From Streptomyces sp. NRRL F-4489 (lineage in GTDB: Bacteria > Actinomycetota > Actinomycetes > Streptomycetales > Streptomycetaceae): 64,000 nt of DNA. Position numbers and translations under genes: made by a program. Shown here one piece after another: positions 8,157-17,647 of this stretch. Each line of letters starts with the position of its first letter. The stretch's first letter is position 1. The stretch covers positions 1-64,000 of the forward strand of contig NZ_LLZI01000113.1 of NCBI RefSeq assembly GCF_001509485.1, given 5' to 3'. Below the pieces are notes generated by a model. That model saw only the letters and a program-made list of their open reading frames with translations, had not been told where the DNA came from and ran no database searches.

Positions 8157-8240
8157 TGCGCGAGGGGGGAGTTGAACCCCCACGCCCTTTCGGGCACTGG
8201 AACCTGAATCCAGCGCGTCTGCCTATTCCGCCACCCGCGC
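8157..8240 (-). tRNA. tRNA-Leu (anticodon CAG)
   Basis: An 84-nt tRNA. The acceptor stem GCGCGGG pairs with CTCGCGC, with A as discriminator. The anticodon stem CTGGA/TCCAG encloses TTCAGGT, giving anticodon CAG, which reads CTG, the commonest Leu codon in this genome type. The long variable arm (TGCCCGAAAGGGCG) is diagnostic of leucine tRNA. The T arm contains GTTCAAC. The 3' CCA is not encoded and would be added by the cca product at the right end of this window. Confidence 0.97.
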
Positions 8241-8712
8241 ATGGGTGCTGCCGGTTTATTCTCTCACGCGATCCGGGCCGTTCGGTCCGGGTCTTGCGGG
8301 AGCGCCTTCCGACACCGAGAACATTAGCACGCTGTCGGGGGTGCCTTCACACGCCTTTCCCCCGGTCCGCGGCCCGCGCGGTCCGCGGGGCACTCCGCGG
8401 CGCCCCCGTACGTTGCTCTCGACAGGAACCGGCGTTCGGTGGGCGAACGGCGGCCGGCGGCCGGAGCCGGCACCCGCCCCCTCGGGCGGGTCGGCGGTTG
8501 CGGGACACTGGTTACGGGGCACATCTACGATCGCAGTGCGGGACGGCGGCGGAGGTGAGCGGCGGGAGAAGGGCAGGCGGCGGGCAACCCTGTGGTGGGC
8601 GACACTCGTCCTCCAGGCGGGAAAGCGGAACCACCCGATTTCCCGGCGCGTGGATACGATCAGTAAGCAGTATCAGGACGACCCTGAGGAAGACTGGGGA
8701 AGGAGGTGCCCC
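8241..8712. other. Intergenic region upstream of the fhaA operon
   Basis: 472 bp without a supported gene. The open frame through it is simply an upstream extension of fhaA and lacks a ribosome binding site until AGGAGG at 8701. Transcription of the fhaA-fhaB-pstP-rodA-pbpA operon must begin here. TACGAT at about 8655 is a possible -10, but no good -35 was found. Confidence 0.5.
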
Positions 8713-9528
8713 GTGGGAGTACTGAAGCGCTTCGAGCAGCGACTCGAAGGTCTCGTCAACGGCACCTTCGCCAAGGTGTTCAAGTCCGAGGTGCAGCCCG
8801 TCGAGATCGCCGGCGCGCTGCAGCGCGAGTGCGACAACAACGCCAGCATCTGGAACCGCGACCGCACGGTCGTCCCCAATGACTTCATCGTCGAGCTGAG
8901 CACCCCGGATTACGAGCGGCTGAGCCCGTACAGCGGCCAGCTCGGCGACGAGCTGGCGGGCATGGTCCGCGACTACGCCAAGCAGCAGCGGTACACCTTC
9001 ATGGGACCGATCAAGGTCCATCTGGAGAAGGCCGACGATCTCGACACCGGCCTGTACCGCGTCCGCAGCCGCACGCTGGCCTCCAGCACGTCCCAGGAGC
9101 GGCCGGGGCAGGCCGCGGCCGCGCGGGCCGCCGCGCCACCGCCCCCCGGCGGCCATGTGGCGCCGCCGATGCCGTCGTCGCCGCCGCCCGGCACGCCGCC
9201 GGTGCCCCGTACGGCGCCGCCCGGCGCCGGGCCGCAGCCGTACGCGCAGACCAGGCGGTGGATCGAGATCAACGGCACCCGCCACCAGATCTCGCGTCCG
9301 AGCCTGGTGCTGGGCCGCAGCACCGACGCGGATGTGCGGATCGACGACCCCGGGGTGTCCCGGCGGCACTGCGAGATCCGGGTCGGACCGCCTCCCACGA
9401 TCCAGGATCTGGGTTCCACCAACGGCATCGTGGTGGACGGGCAGCACACCACCCGCGCTAGTCTCCGCGACGGCTCGCGGATCGTCGTGGGCAGTACCAC
9501 CATCGTTTACCGGCAAGCCGAAGGGTGA
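8713..9528 (+). CDS. fhaA: FhaA: DUF3662 plus FHA domain protein
   Basis: A 271-residue cytoplasmic protein from GTG, with a near-perfect AGGAGG 6 nt upstream. Residues 1-115 form the DUF3662 domain (GVLKRFEQRLEGLVNGTFAK, then VQPVEIAGALQRECD) shared with mycobacterial FhaA. A Pro/Ala/Gly linker follows (about 120-180). The C-terminal FHA domain (about 185-271) has the phosphothreonine-binding pattern LGRS-(n)-SRRHCEI-(n)-LGSTNG. In mycobacteria FhaA is phosphorylated by PknB and binds the phosphorylated pseudokinase domain attached to MurJ, to control peptidoglycan precursor export. Homologues of all three partners are in this window. First gene of the fhaA-pknB cluster. Confidence 0.93.
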   Translation: MGVLKRFEQRLEGLVNGTFAKVFKSEVQPVEIAGALQRECDNNASIWNRDRTVVPNDFIVELSTPDYERLSPYSGQLGDELAGMVRDYAKQQRYTFMGPIKVHLEKADDLDTGLYRVRSRTLASSTSQERPGQAAAARAAAPPPPGGHVAPPMPSSPPPGTPPVPRTAPPGAGPQPYAQTRRWIEINGTRHQISRPSLVLGRSTDADVRIDDPGVSRRHCEIRVGPPPTIQDLGSTNGIVVDGQHTTRASLRDGSRIVVGSTTIVYRQAEG

Positions 9529-9538
9529 AGCGGGGGCA

Positions 9539-10066
9539 ATGTCAGAGCTGACCCTCACGGTCATGCGGTTGGGTTTCCTCGCCGTACTGTGGCTGTTCGT
9601 CATCGTGGCCGTCCAGGTCATCCGCAGCGATCTGTTCGGCACGCGCGTCACACAGCGCGGCGCCGCCCGGCGCGGCGGGTCGGAACCGCGCACCCAGCGC
9701 CAGGCCGCCGCCCCTCCGCAGCAGCCGCGCCGCCAGGAGGGCGGCCGCGGCGGGGGCCGGCAGCGGCGCGGGGCCCCCACCAAGCTGGTGGTCTCCGAGG
9801 GCACGCTGGCCGGCACGACGGTCGCGCTCCAGGGCCAGACGATCACGCTGGGCCGGGCGCACGACTCCACCATCGTGCTGGACGACGACTACGCGTCCAG
9901 CCGGCATGCCAGGATCTACCCGGACCGTGACGGCCAGTGGATCGTCGAGGACCTCGGTTCCACGAACGGCACGTACCTTGACCGGACCCGACTGACGACC
10001 GCGACTCCGATTCCCCTGGGAGCCCCGATCCGCATCGGCAAGACCGTCATCGAGCTGCGGAAGTAG
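9539..10066 (+). CDS. fhaB: FhaB/FipA: membrane-anchored FHA domain protein
   Basis: A 175-residue protein starting 10 nt after fhaA. One N-terminal TM segment (LTVMRLGFLAVLWLFVIVAVQVI, about 5-27) anchors it. A basic, Gln/Gly/Arg-rich linker leads to a C-terminal FHA domain (about 85-172) with LGRAHDS, SSRHARIYP and LGSTNGTYLD, which contain the phosphothreonine-contact Arg, Ser and Asn. In mycobacteria FipA links PknB/PknA phosphorylation to FtsZ and FtsQ at the septum. Cotranscription with fhaA and the downstream phosphatase is indicated by tight spacing. The FHA fold is directed at the cytoplasm. Confidence 0.93.
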   Translation: MSELTLTVMRLGFLAVLWLFVIVAVQVIRSDLFGTRVTQRGAARRGGSEPRTQRQAAAPPQQPRRQEGGRGGGRQRRGAPTKLVVSEGTLAGTTVALQGQTITLGRAHDSTIVLDDDYASSRHARIYPDRDGQWIVEDLGSTNGTYLDRTRLTTATPIPLGAPIRIGKTVIELRK

Positions 10067-10150
10067 TACGACAATGAGCGAGCGGAGCGAGCGAGCCGTA
10101 ACGGTCCACTCGACGGACCCGGGCGTGCTCCCGACCGGAGGGTGGGCAGT

Positions 10151-11725
10151 GTGGCTCGACGAGACCGGCTGTACCCCGAGCCGACGGGTGAGGTGCGCAT
10201 GAGTCTGTCGCTGCGCTTCGCCGCCGGATCGCACAAGGGCATGATCCGTGAGGGCAACGAGGACTCCGGTTACGCCGGTCCCCGGCTGCTGGCCATCGCG
10301 GACGGCATGGGCGGCCAGGCCGCCGGCGAGGTCGCCTCGTCCGAGGTGATCTCCACGCTCGTCCAGCTCGACGACGACGTTCCCGGTTCGGACATCCTCA
10401 CCTCCCTGGGCACCGCGGTGCAGCGCGCCAACGACCAGCTGCGGGTGATGGTCGAGGAGGATCCGCAGCTGGAGGGGATGGGCACGACCCTGACCGCGCT
10501 GCTGTGGACGGGCCAGCGGCTCGGCCTGGTGCACGTCGGCGACTCCCGGGCGTATCTGCTGCGGGACGGGATGCTGACGCAGATCACCCAGGACCACACG
10601 TGGGTGCAGCGGCTGGTCGACGAGGGCCGGATCACCGAGGAGGAGGCCACCACGCATCCGCAGCGGTCGCTGCTGATGCGGGCGCTGGGCAGCGGCGACC
10701 ACGTCGAGCCGGACCTGTCGATCCGCGAGGTGCGGGCCGGGGACCGGTATCTGATCTGCTCGGACGGGCTGTCCGGGGTGGTCAGCCACCAGACGCTGGA
10801 AGAGACCCTGGCCGGCTACCACGGGCCGCACGAGACGGTGCAGGAGCTGATCCAGCTCGCGCTGCGCGGCGGCGGTCCGGACAACATCACCTGCATCGTC
10901 GCCGACGTCCTGGACGTGGACGGCACGGAGGCCGCGGCCGGGCAGCTCAACGACACCCCGGTGGTGGTCGGCGCGGTCGCCGAGAACCAGAACCAGCTCA
11001 ACGACCCCAGCACGCTGCAGACGCCGGCGGCGCGCGCCGCGGAGCTGGGCCGCCGGGACGCCGCCGCGGCGCCGGGGGGTGCCTTCGGGCCGCCCGGGAG
11101 CGGTGAGGCGGACGCCGGCGGGGCGCCGCAGGGGTCGTTCGGGGCGTTCACCGACGAGGAGTTCCTCAAGCCGCGGCGGCGCGGCAAGTGGCTGAAGGCG
11201 TCGCTGTTCACGGTGCTGGCGCTGGGTGTGGTCGGCGGGGGCCTGTACGCGGGCTACCGCTGGACGCAGACCCAGTACTTCGTCGGCGCGAAGGACGATC
11301 ATGTCGCGCTGTACCGCGGGATCAGCCAGGACCTGGCGTGGATCAAGCTGAACGCCGTCGACGAGGACCACCCCGAGATCGAACTCAAGTACCTGCCGGT
11401 GTACCAGCGCAACCAGGTCAAGGAGACCATCGCGGTCGACAACCGCAACCAGGCGAGCGAGAAGGTCACCGAGCTCGGCAAACAGGCCAACGCCTGCCAG
11501 GCCAAGGAGCGGCGGGAGGCCGCCGAGCGCGCGGCGGCCGGCGCCAAGGGCCGGCCCGCGAAGCCCGGTACGGCCGCCGGCGGGAAGACCGGTACGGCCG
11601 GCGACGGCAGCGGCGTGGCCGGCGCGCTGTCGTCGGCGGCGGGCTCCACCCCCACACCCACCCCCAGCGGGACTCCCTCCGAGGAGCAGCAGAAGCTGGA
11701 GAAGAATTGCAGCACCCAGCAGTGA
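10151..11725 (+). CDS. pstP: PP2C-family Ser/Thr protein phosphatase
   Basis: A 524-residue protein from a GTG with GGAGGG about 9 nt upstream. An ATG 16 codons later (10199), preceded by GAGGTG, is a good alternative; both precede the conserved domain. The PP2C catalytic domain (about 18-260) shows the metal-binding motifs EGNEDSGYAG, LAIADGMGGQAAGE, VGDSRAYLLR, SDGLSGVV and GGPDNITCIVADV. A Gln/Ala-rich linker leads to a single TM (about 347-370) and an extracellular tail with Lys/Ala-rich and Pro/Thr-rich stretches. It removes phosphate from PknB and its substrates. Cluster position matches mycobacterial pstP. A small overlapping frame ahead of it is discussed in the findings. Confidence 0.93.
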   Translation: MARRDRLYPEPTGEVRMSLSLRFAAGSHKGMIREGNEDSGYAGPRLLAIADGMGGQAAGEVASSEVISTLVQLDDDVPGSDILTSLGTAVQRANDQLRVMVEEDPQLEGMGTTLTALLWTGQRLGLVHVGDSRAYLLRDGMLTQITQDHTWVQRLVDEGRITEEEATTHPQRSLLMRALGSGDHVEPDLSIREVRAGDRYLICSDGLSGVVSHQTLEETLAGYHGPHETVQELIQLALRGGGPDNITCIVADVLDVDGTEAAAGQLNDTPVVVGAVAENQNQLNDPSTLQTPAARAAELGRRDAAAAPGGAFGPPGSGEADAGGAPQGSFGAFTDEEFLKPRRRGKWLKASLFTVLALGVVGGGLYAGYRWTQTQYFVGAKDDHVALYRGISQDLAWIKLNAVDEDHPEIELKYLPVYQRNQVKETIAVDNRNQASEKVTELGKQANACQAKERREAAERAAAGAKGRPAKPGTAAGGKTGTAGDGSGVAGALSSAAGSTPTPTPSGTPSEEQQKLEKNCSTQQ

Positions 11726-11748
11726 GGGCGTAGGGGGCCGGAGATTTC

Positions 11749-13146
11749 ATGAGCAGTACAACGACCACGACGACCGTGGGCACGTTCGCCGCCCCGAGTC
11801 GCCGTAACACCGAGCTGGCCCTGCTTGTCTTCGCGGTGCTGATCCCGGTGTTCGCGTATGTCAACGTCGGCCTGGCGAAGGACGGTTCGGTGCCCGCCGG
11901 GGCGCTGGGCTACACGCTGGGGCTGGGCCTGCTGGCGGGTGTGACGCATCTCGTCGTCCGCAAGTGGGCGCCGTACGCGGATCCGCTGATGCTGCCGATC
12001 GCGACGCTGCTGAACGGCCTGGGGCTGGTGTTCATCTGGCGGCTGGACCAGGAGCCGCAGATCAGCACGCCGCAGCTGGGCGGGGCGATGGCGCCGGGTC
12101 AGCTGATGTGGTCGACGCTCGGGGTCGCGCTGTTCCTCGGCGTGCTGATCTTCCTGAAGGACCACCGGGTCCTGCAGCGCTACACCTACATCTCGATGGT
12201 GGTCGCGCTGGTGCTGCTGATCGCGCCGATCTTCTTCCCGGCGCGGTTCGGCGCGCGGATCTGGATCACGATTCCGGGGGTCGGGTCGCTGCAGCCGGGC
12301 GAGTTCGCGAAGATCATCATCGCGATCTTCTTCGCGGGCTACCTGATGGTGAAGCGGGACGCGCTGGCGCTGGCCAGCCGGCGTTTCATGGGCCTGTATC
12401 TGCCGCGCGGCCGGGACCTGGGGCCGATCCTGGTGATCTGGGCGCTGAGCCTGATGATCCTGGTCTTCGAGACCGACCTGGGCACCTCGCTGCTGTTCTT
12501 CGGCCTCTTCGTGATCATGCTGTACGTGGCGACCGAGCGGACCAGCTGGATCGTGTTCGGCCTGCTGCTGAGCGGCGGCGGCGCGGTCGCGGTGGCCACG
12601 TTCGAGTCGCACGTCAAGGTCCGCGTCGACAACTGGCTCCACCCGCTGCAACTGCTCAACGGCGGTGTCACGGAGACCGCGCAGGCGATGTACTCGTTCG
12701 GTTCCGGCGGGATCCTCGGATCCGGGCTGGGCCAGGGCTACTCGCGGCTGATCGGCGGCATCGCCCCGAAGAGCGACTACATCCTCGCCACGGTCGGCGA
12801 GGAGACCGGTCTGGCCGGGCTGATGGCGATCCTGCTGCTGTACGGCCTGCTGATCGAGCGGGGTATCCGTACGGCGCTGGCGGCGCGGGACCCGTTCGGC
12901 AAGCTGCTGGCCGTGGGCCTGTCGGGCGCGTTCGCGCTGCAGGTCTTCGTGGTGGCCGGCGGTGTGACGGGCCTGATCCCGCTGACCGGTATGACGATGC
13001 CGTTCCTGGCGCAGGGCGGCTCGTCCGTGATCGCCAACTGGGCGCTGGTCGGGATCCTGCTGCGGATCAGCGACACCGCGCGCCGCCCCGCGCCCGCCCC
13101 CGCTCCCTCCACCGACGCCGAGATGACCCAGGTGGTCCGCCCGTGA
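11749..13146 (+). CDS. rodA: SEDS family peptidoglycan glycosyltransferase RodA/FtsW-like
   Basis: A 465-residue integral membrane protein with about 12 TM segments after a Thr-rich N-terminus. SEDS hallmarks: LQPGEFAKIIIAIFFAGYL, PDLGTS-like FETDLGTSLLFFG, and the C-terminal conserved run TAQAMYSFGSGGILGSGLGQG, then DYILATVGEETGL and AQGGSSVIANW. SEDS proteins polymerise lipid II into glycan strands together with a class B PBP. The stop codon overlaps the GTG of pbpA, so the two partners are translationally coupled. With pknB and pstP nearby this matches the conserved actinobacterial cluster. RodA is chosen over FtsW by this context; ftsW belongs to the dcw cluster elsewhere. Confidence 0.93.
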   Translation: MSSTTTTTTVGTFAAPSRRNTELALLVFAVLIPVFAYVNVGLAKDGSVPAGALGYTLGLGLLAGVTHLVVRKWAPYADPLMLPIATLLNGLGLVFIWRLDQEPQISTPQLGGAMAPGQLMWSTLGVALFLGVLIFLKDHRVLQRYTYISMVVALVLLIAPIFFPARFGARIWITIPGVGSLQPGEFAKIIIAIFFAGYLMVKRDALALASRRFMGLYLPRGRDLGPILVIWALSLMILVFETDLGTSLLFFGLFVIMLYVATERTSWIVFGLLLSGGGAVAVATFESHVKVRVDNWLHPLQLLNGGVTETAQAMYSFGSGGILGSGLGQGYSRLIGGIAPKSDYILATVGEETGLAGLMAILLLYGLLIERGIRTALAARDPFGKLLAVGLSGAFALQVFVVAGGVTGLIPLTGMTMPFLAQGGSSVIANWALVGILLRISDTARRPAPAPAPSTDAEMTQVVRP

Positions 13147-14612
13147 ACAAGCCCCTGCGACGGGTCGCGGTCTTCTGCGGCCTGCTCGTCCTCGCCCTGC
13201 TCATCCGCGTCAACTGGGTGCAGTTCGTGCAGAGCGACCAGCTCAAGAACGATCCGAACAACCGCCGGGTGGCGATCGAGCGGTACAGCACGCCGCGCGG
13301 CAACATCATCGTCGACGGCAAGGCCATCACCGGGTCGACGACCACGTCCAGCGGCGACTTCAAGTACAAGCGGACGTACAAAAACGGCAAGATGTGGGCG
13401 CCGGTGACGGGCTACGCGTCGCAGGCGTTCGACTCCAACCAGCTGGAGAAGCTGAACGACGCGATCCTGACCGGCACCGATGACCGGCTCTTCTTCAGCC
13501 GCACGGTCGACATGTTCACCGGCGGCAAGCAGAAGGGCGGGAACGTCGTCACCACCCTCGACGCCAAGGCGCAGAAGGCCGCGTTCGACGGGCTGGGGGA
13601 CAAGAAGGGCGCGGTGGTCGCGCTCAACCCGGAGACCGGCGCGATCCTGGCGCTGGCCAGCACGCCGTCGTACGACCCGTCGACGTTCGCGGGGATGAGC
13701 AACAAGGACGCCGAGGCGTACAACGCGCTGCTGAAGAAGAACAACCCCGACGACCCGATGCTGAACCGCGCGCTGCGGCAGACATACCCGCCGGGCTCGA
13801 CGTTCAAGGTGGTCACGGCGTCGGCGGCGCTGCAGAGCGGGCTGTACCACGATGTCGACACCAAGACCGATTCGCCGGTGCCGTACATCCTGCCGGACAC
13901 CGCGCACCAGCCGCTGAACAACGAGGGCAACATCCCCTGCGAGAACGCGACGCTGCGGGTGGCGCTCCAGTGGTCGTGCAACACCGTCTTCGGCAAGATC
14001 AGCGCGGATCTCGGCAACGCGAAGATGAAGGCCGAGGCGGAGAAGTTCGGCTTCAACAACCCGAAGATCGACACGCCGGTGCGGGCGGCGGAGAGCGTCT
14101 ACCCCAAGGACAACCGGCCGCAGAACGCGATGGCGGGTATCGGGCAGGCGTCGAACCGCGCCACGCCGCTGCAGATGGCGATGGTCGCGTCGGCGGTCGC
14201 CAACGGCGGGAAGCTGATGAAGCCGTACATGGTCGACCAGCTGGTGGCGCCGAACCTCAACGTGGTCCAGCAGCACACGCCGCAGGAGATGAGCCGGCCG
14301 CTGAGCCCGGAGAACGCCCAGAAGATCCAGAGCATGATGGAGACCGTGGTCAAGGAGGGCACGGGCACCAACGCGCAGATCGACGGGGTGACGGTCGGTG
14401 GCAAGACCGGTACGGCGCAGCACGGTGAGAACAACAAGGACAACCCGTACGCCTGGTTCATCTCGTACGCGAAGACCGGCAAGGGCACCCCGGTCGCGGT
14501 GGCCGTCGTGATCGAGGGGTCGGACACCCTCCGCGGCGACATCGCCGGTGGCAAGCTCGCCGCTCCGATCGCGAAGAGCGTGATGGAGGCGGTCATCGAA
14601 GGCGAGCGGTGA
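13143..14612 (+). CDS. pbpA: Class B penicillin-binding protein PbpA
   Basis: A 489-residue protein from GTG, overlapping the rodA stop by 4 nt (GTGA). It has a short cytoplasmic tail and one TM (RRVAVFCGLLVLALLIRVNW), then the PBP dimer-type domain starting at YSTPRGNIIVDG. The transpeptidase domain has all three catalytic motifs: S219-TFK222, SCN near 278 and K421-TG. It would cross-link peptidoglycan outside the membrane as the partner of RodA. Size matches mycobacterial PbpA. The coupled start suggests fixed stoichiometry with RodA. No missing residues were noticed. Confidence 0.94.
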   Translation: MNKPLRRVAVFCGLLVLALLIRVNWVQFVQSDQLKNDPNNRRVAIERYSTPRGNIIVDGKAITGSTTTSSGDFKYKRTYKNGKMWAPVTGYASQAFDSNQLEKLNDAILTGTDDRLFFSRTVDMFTGGKQKGGNVVTTLDAKAQKAAFDGLGDKKGAVVALNPETGAILALASTPSYDPSTFAGMSNKDAEAYNALLKKNNPDDPMLNRALRQTYPPGSTFKVVTASAALQSGLYHDVDTKTDSPVPYILPDTAHQPLNNEGNIPCENATLRVALQWSCNTVFGKISADLGNAKMKAEAEKFGFNNPKIDTPVRAAESVYPKDNRPQNAMAGIGQASNRATPLQMAMVASAVANGGKLMKPYMVDQLVAPNLNVVQQHTPQEMSRPLSPENAQKIQSMMETVVKEGTGTNAQIDGVTVGGKTGTAQHGENNKDNPYAWFISYAKTGKGTPVAVAVVIEGSDTLRGDIAGGKLAAPIAKSVMEAVIEGER

Positions 14613-14758
14613 CGCCGGTCATGGCGGTACCGGTCAGATATCAGGTTTCGGCTCCGGCCCGGTCCGGTACGGCGTGCCGGGTACGGTATGCCCGGACAGC
14701 ACACCGCCGGACCACGCACGGGTGCGGTCGGGACTGACGGAGAGGGCTGGAGAAGCTT

Positions 14759-16765
<2,007 letters not shown>

Positions 16766-16808
16766 CGTCAGGACGGTCGCGGCCCGTACGGCAGATACGG
16801 CGCGGATA

Positions 16809-16853
16809 CGGCGGAGCCCCGGCGGCCCTTGGCGGGCGGCCGGGGCTCCGCCG
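16809..16853. terminator. Bidirectional terminator between pknB and a sortase
   Basis: Perfect 15-bp inverted repeat (CGGCGGAGCCCCGGC and its complement) with a 15-nt loop, between convergent stop codons. A very stable tail-less hairpin serving both strands. Confidence 0.85.
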
Positions 16854-16873
16854 TGTGCGGGGGCGGGCCGGGG

Positions 16874-17620
16874 TCAGCGGAGTTCGGCGGGCGGGGTGCG
16901 GTCGGCGTCGACCTTCTGGGTGCGGACCAGCTCGCCCCAGACGATGTAGCGGTACTCCGAGGTGTAGACCGGGGTGCAGGTCGTGAGGGTGATGTAGCGG
17001 CCGGCGCGGTGCTTGCCGGACTCCGCGGGGATCTTGTCGAGGACGCTGACGTCGTACTTCGAGGTCTGCGGCAGGGTCGCGTAGACCTTGTAGACGTACC
17101 AGGTGTCCTTGGTCTCGAAGACGATCGGGTCGCCGGTCTTGAGCTTGTCGATGTTGTGGAACTTCGCGCCGTGGCCGTCGCGGTGCGCGGCGAGGGTGAA
17201 GTTGCCGGTGGCGTCCTGAGGGAGGGCGGACTTGACGGGCTTGGTGTAGTAGCCGGCGACGCCTTCGTTGAGGACGTCGGGGTCGGTGCCCTTCTTGACC
17301 AGCACCTCGCCGTTATCCATCGCCGGTACGTGCAGGAAGCCGATGCCGTCCTTGGTGTCCAGCTCGCCCGGGCCCTTGGGGCCCGGTTTCGCCGCCCAGT
17401 GCTTGCGGACCTGGTCGCCCTGCTGGTGGGACTCGCGGTCGGCGAGGACGTTGGTCCACCACAGCGAGTAGACGACGAACAGGCCCATGATCACGCCGGC
17501 CGTGATGAGGAGTTCACCGATGACGCTGACGATCGCGGCGGCGATGTGCCGGCCGCGTCGGGGCGGCGCCGGTGGCGTCGCGGGCCGGTCGTTGTCCTCG
17601 TCGATTCCGCTGGCAGTCAC
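16874..17620 (-). CDS. Class E sortase
   Basis: A 248-residue protein from GTG. A Pro/Arg-rich cytoplasmic tail precedes one TM (about 26-52), giving a type II orientation with the catalytic domain outside. Catalytic residues are present: H146 in FTLAAHRDGH, C215 in TLTTCTP and R224 in EYRYIVWG. Class E sortases of Streptomyces cleave an LAXTG signal and attach surface proteins such as chaplins to peptidoglycan. It lies 27 nt downstream of a second sortase in the same direction, so the two are probably cotranscribed from the pabA promoter. Confidence 0.92.
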   Translation of the reverse strand: MTASGIDEDNDRPATPPAPPRRGRHIAAAIVSVIGELLITAGVIMGLFVVYSLWWTNVLADRESHQQGDQVRKHWAAKPGPKGPGELDTKDGIGFLHVPAMDNGEVLVKKGTDPDVLNEGVAGYYTKPVKSALPQDATGNFTLAAHRDGHGAKFHNIDKLKTGDPIVFETKDTWYVYKVYATLPQTSKYDVSVLDKIPAESGKHRAGRYITLTTCTPVYTSEYRYIVWGELVRTQKVDADRTPPAELR

Positions 17621-17647
17621 CGCGTCGCACCCCTTTTAGTTGTCCGC

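Noticed and set aside
10076..10096. GAGCGAGCGGAGCGAGCGAG as a mobile repeat
   Set aside because: Only one copy was noticed in this window, and simple purine-rich repeats arise readily in high-GC DNA.
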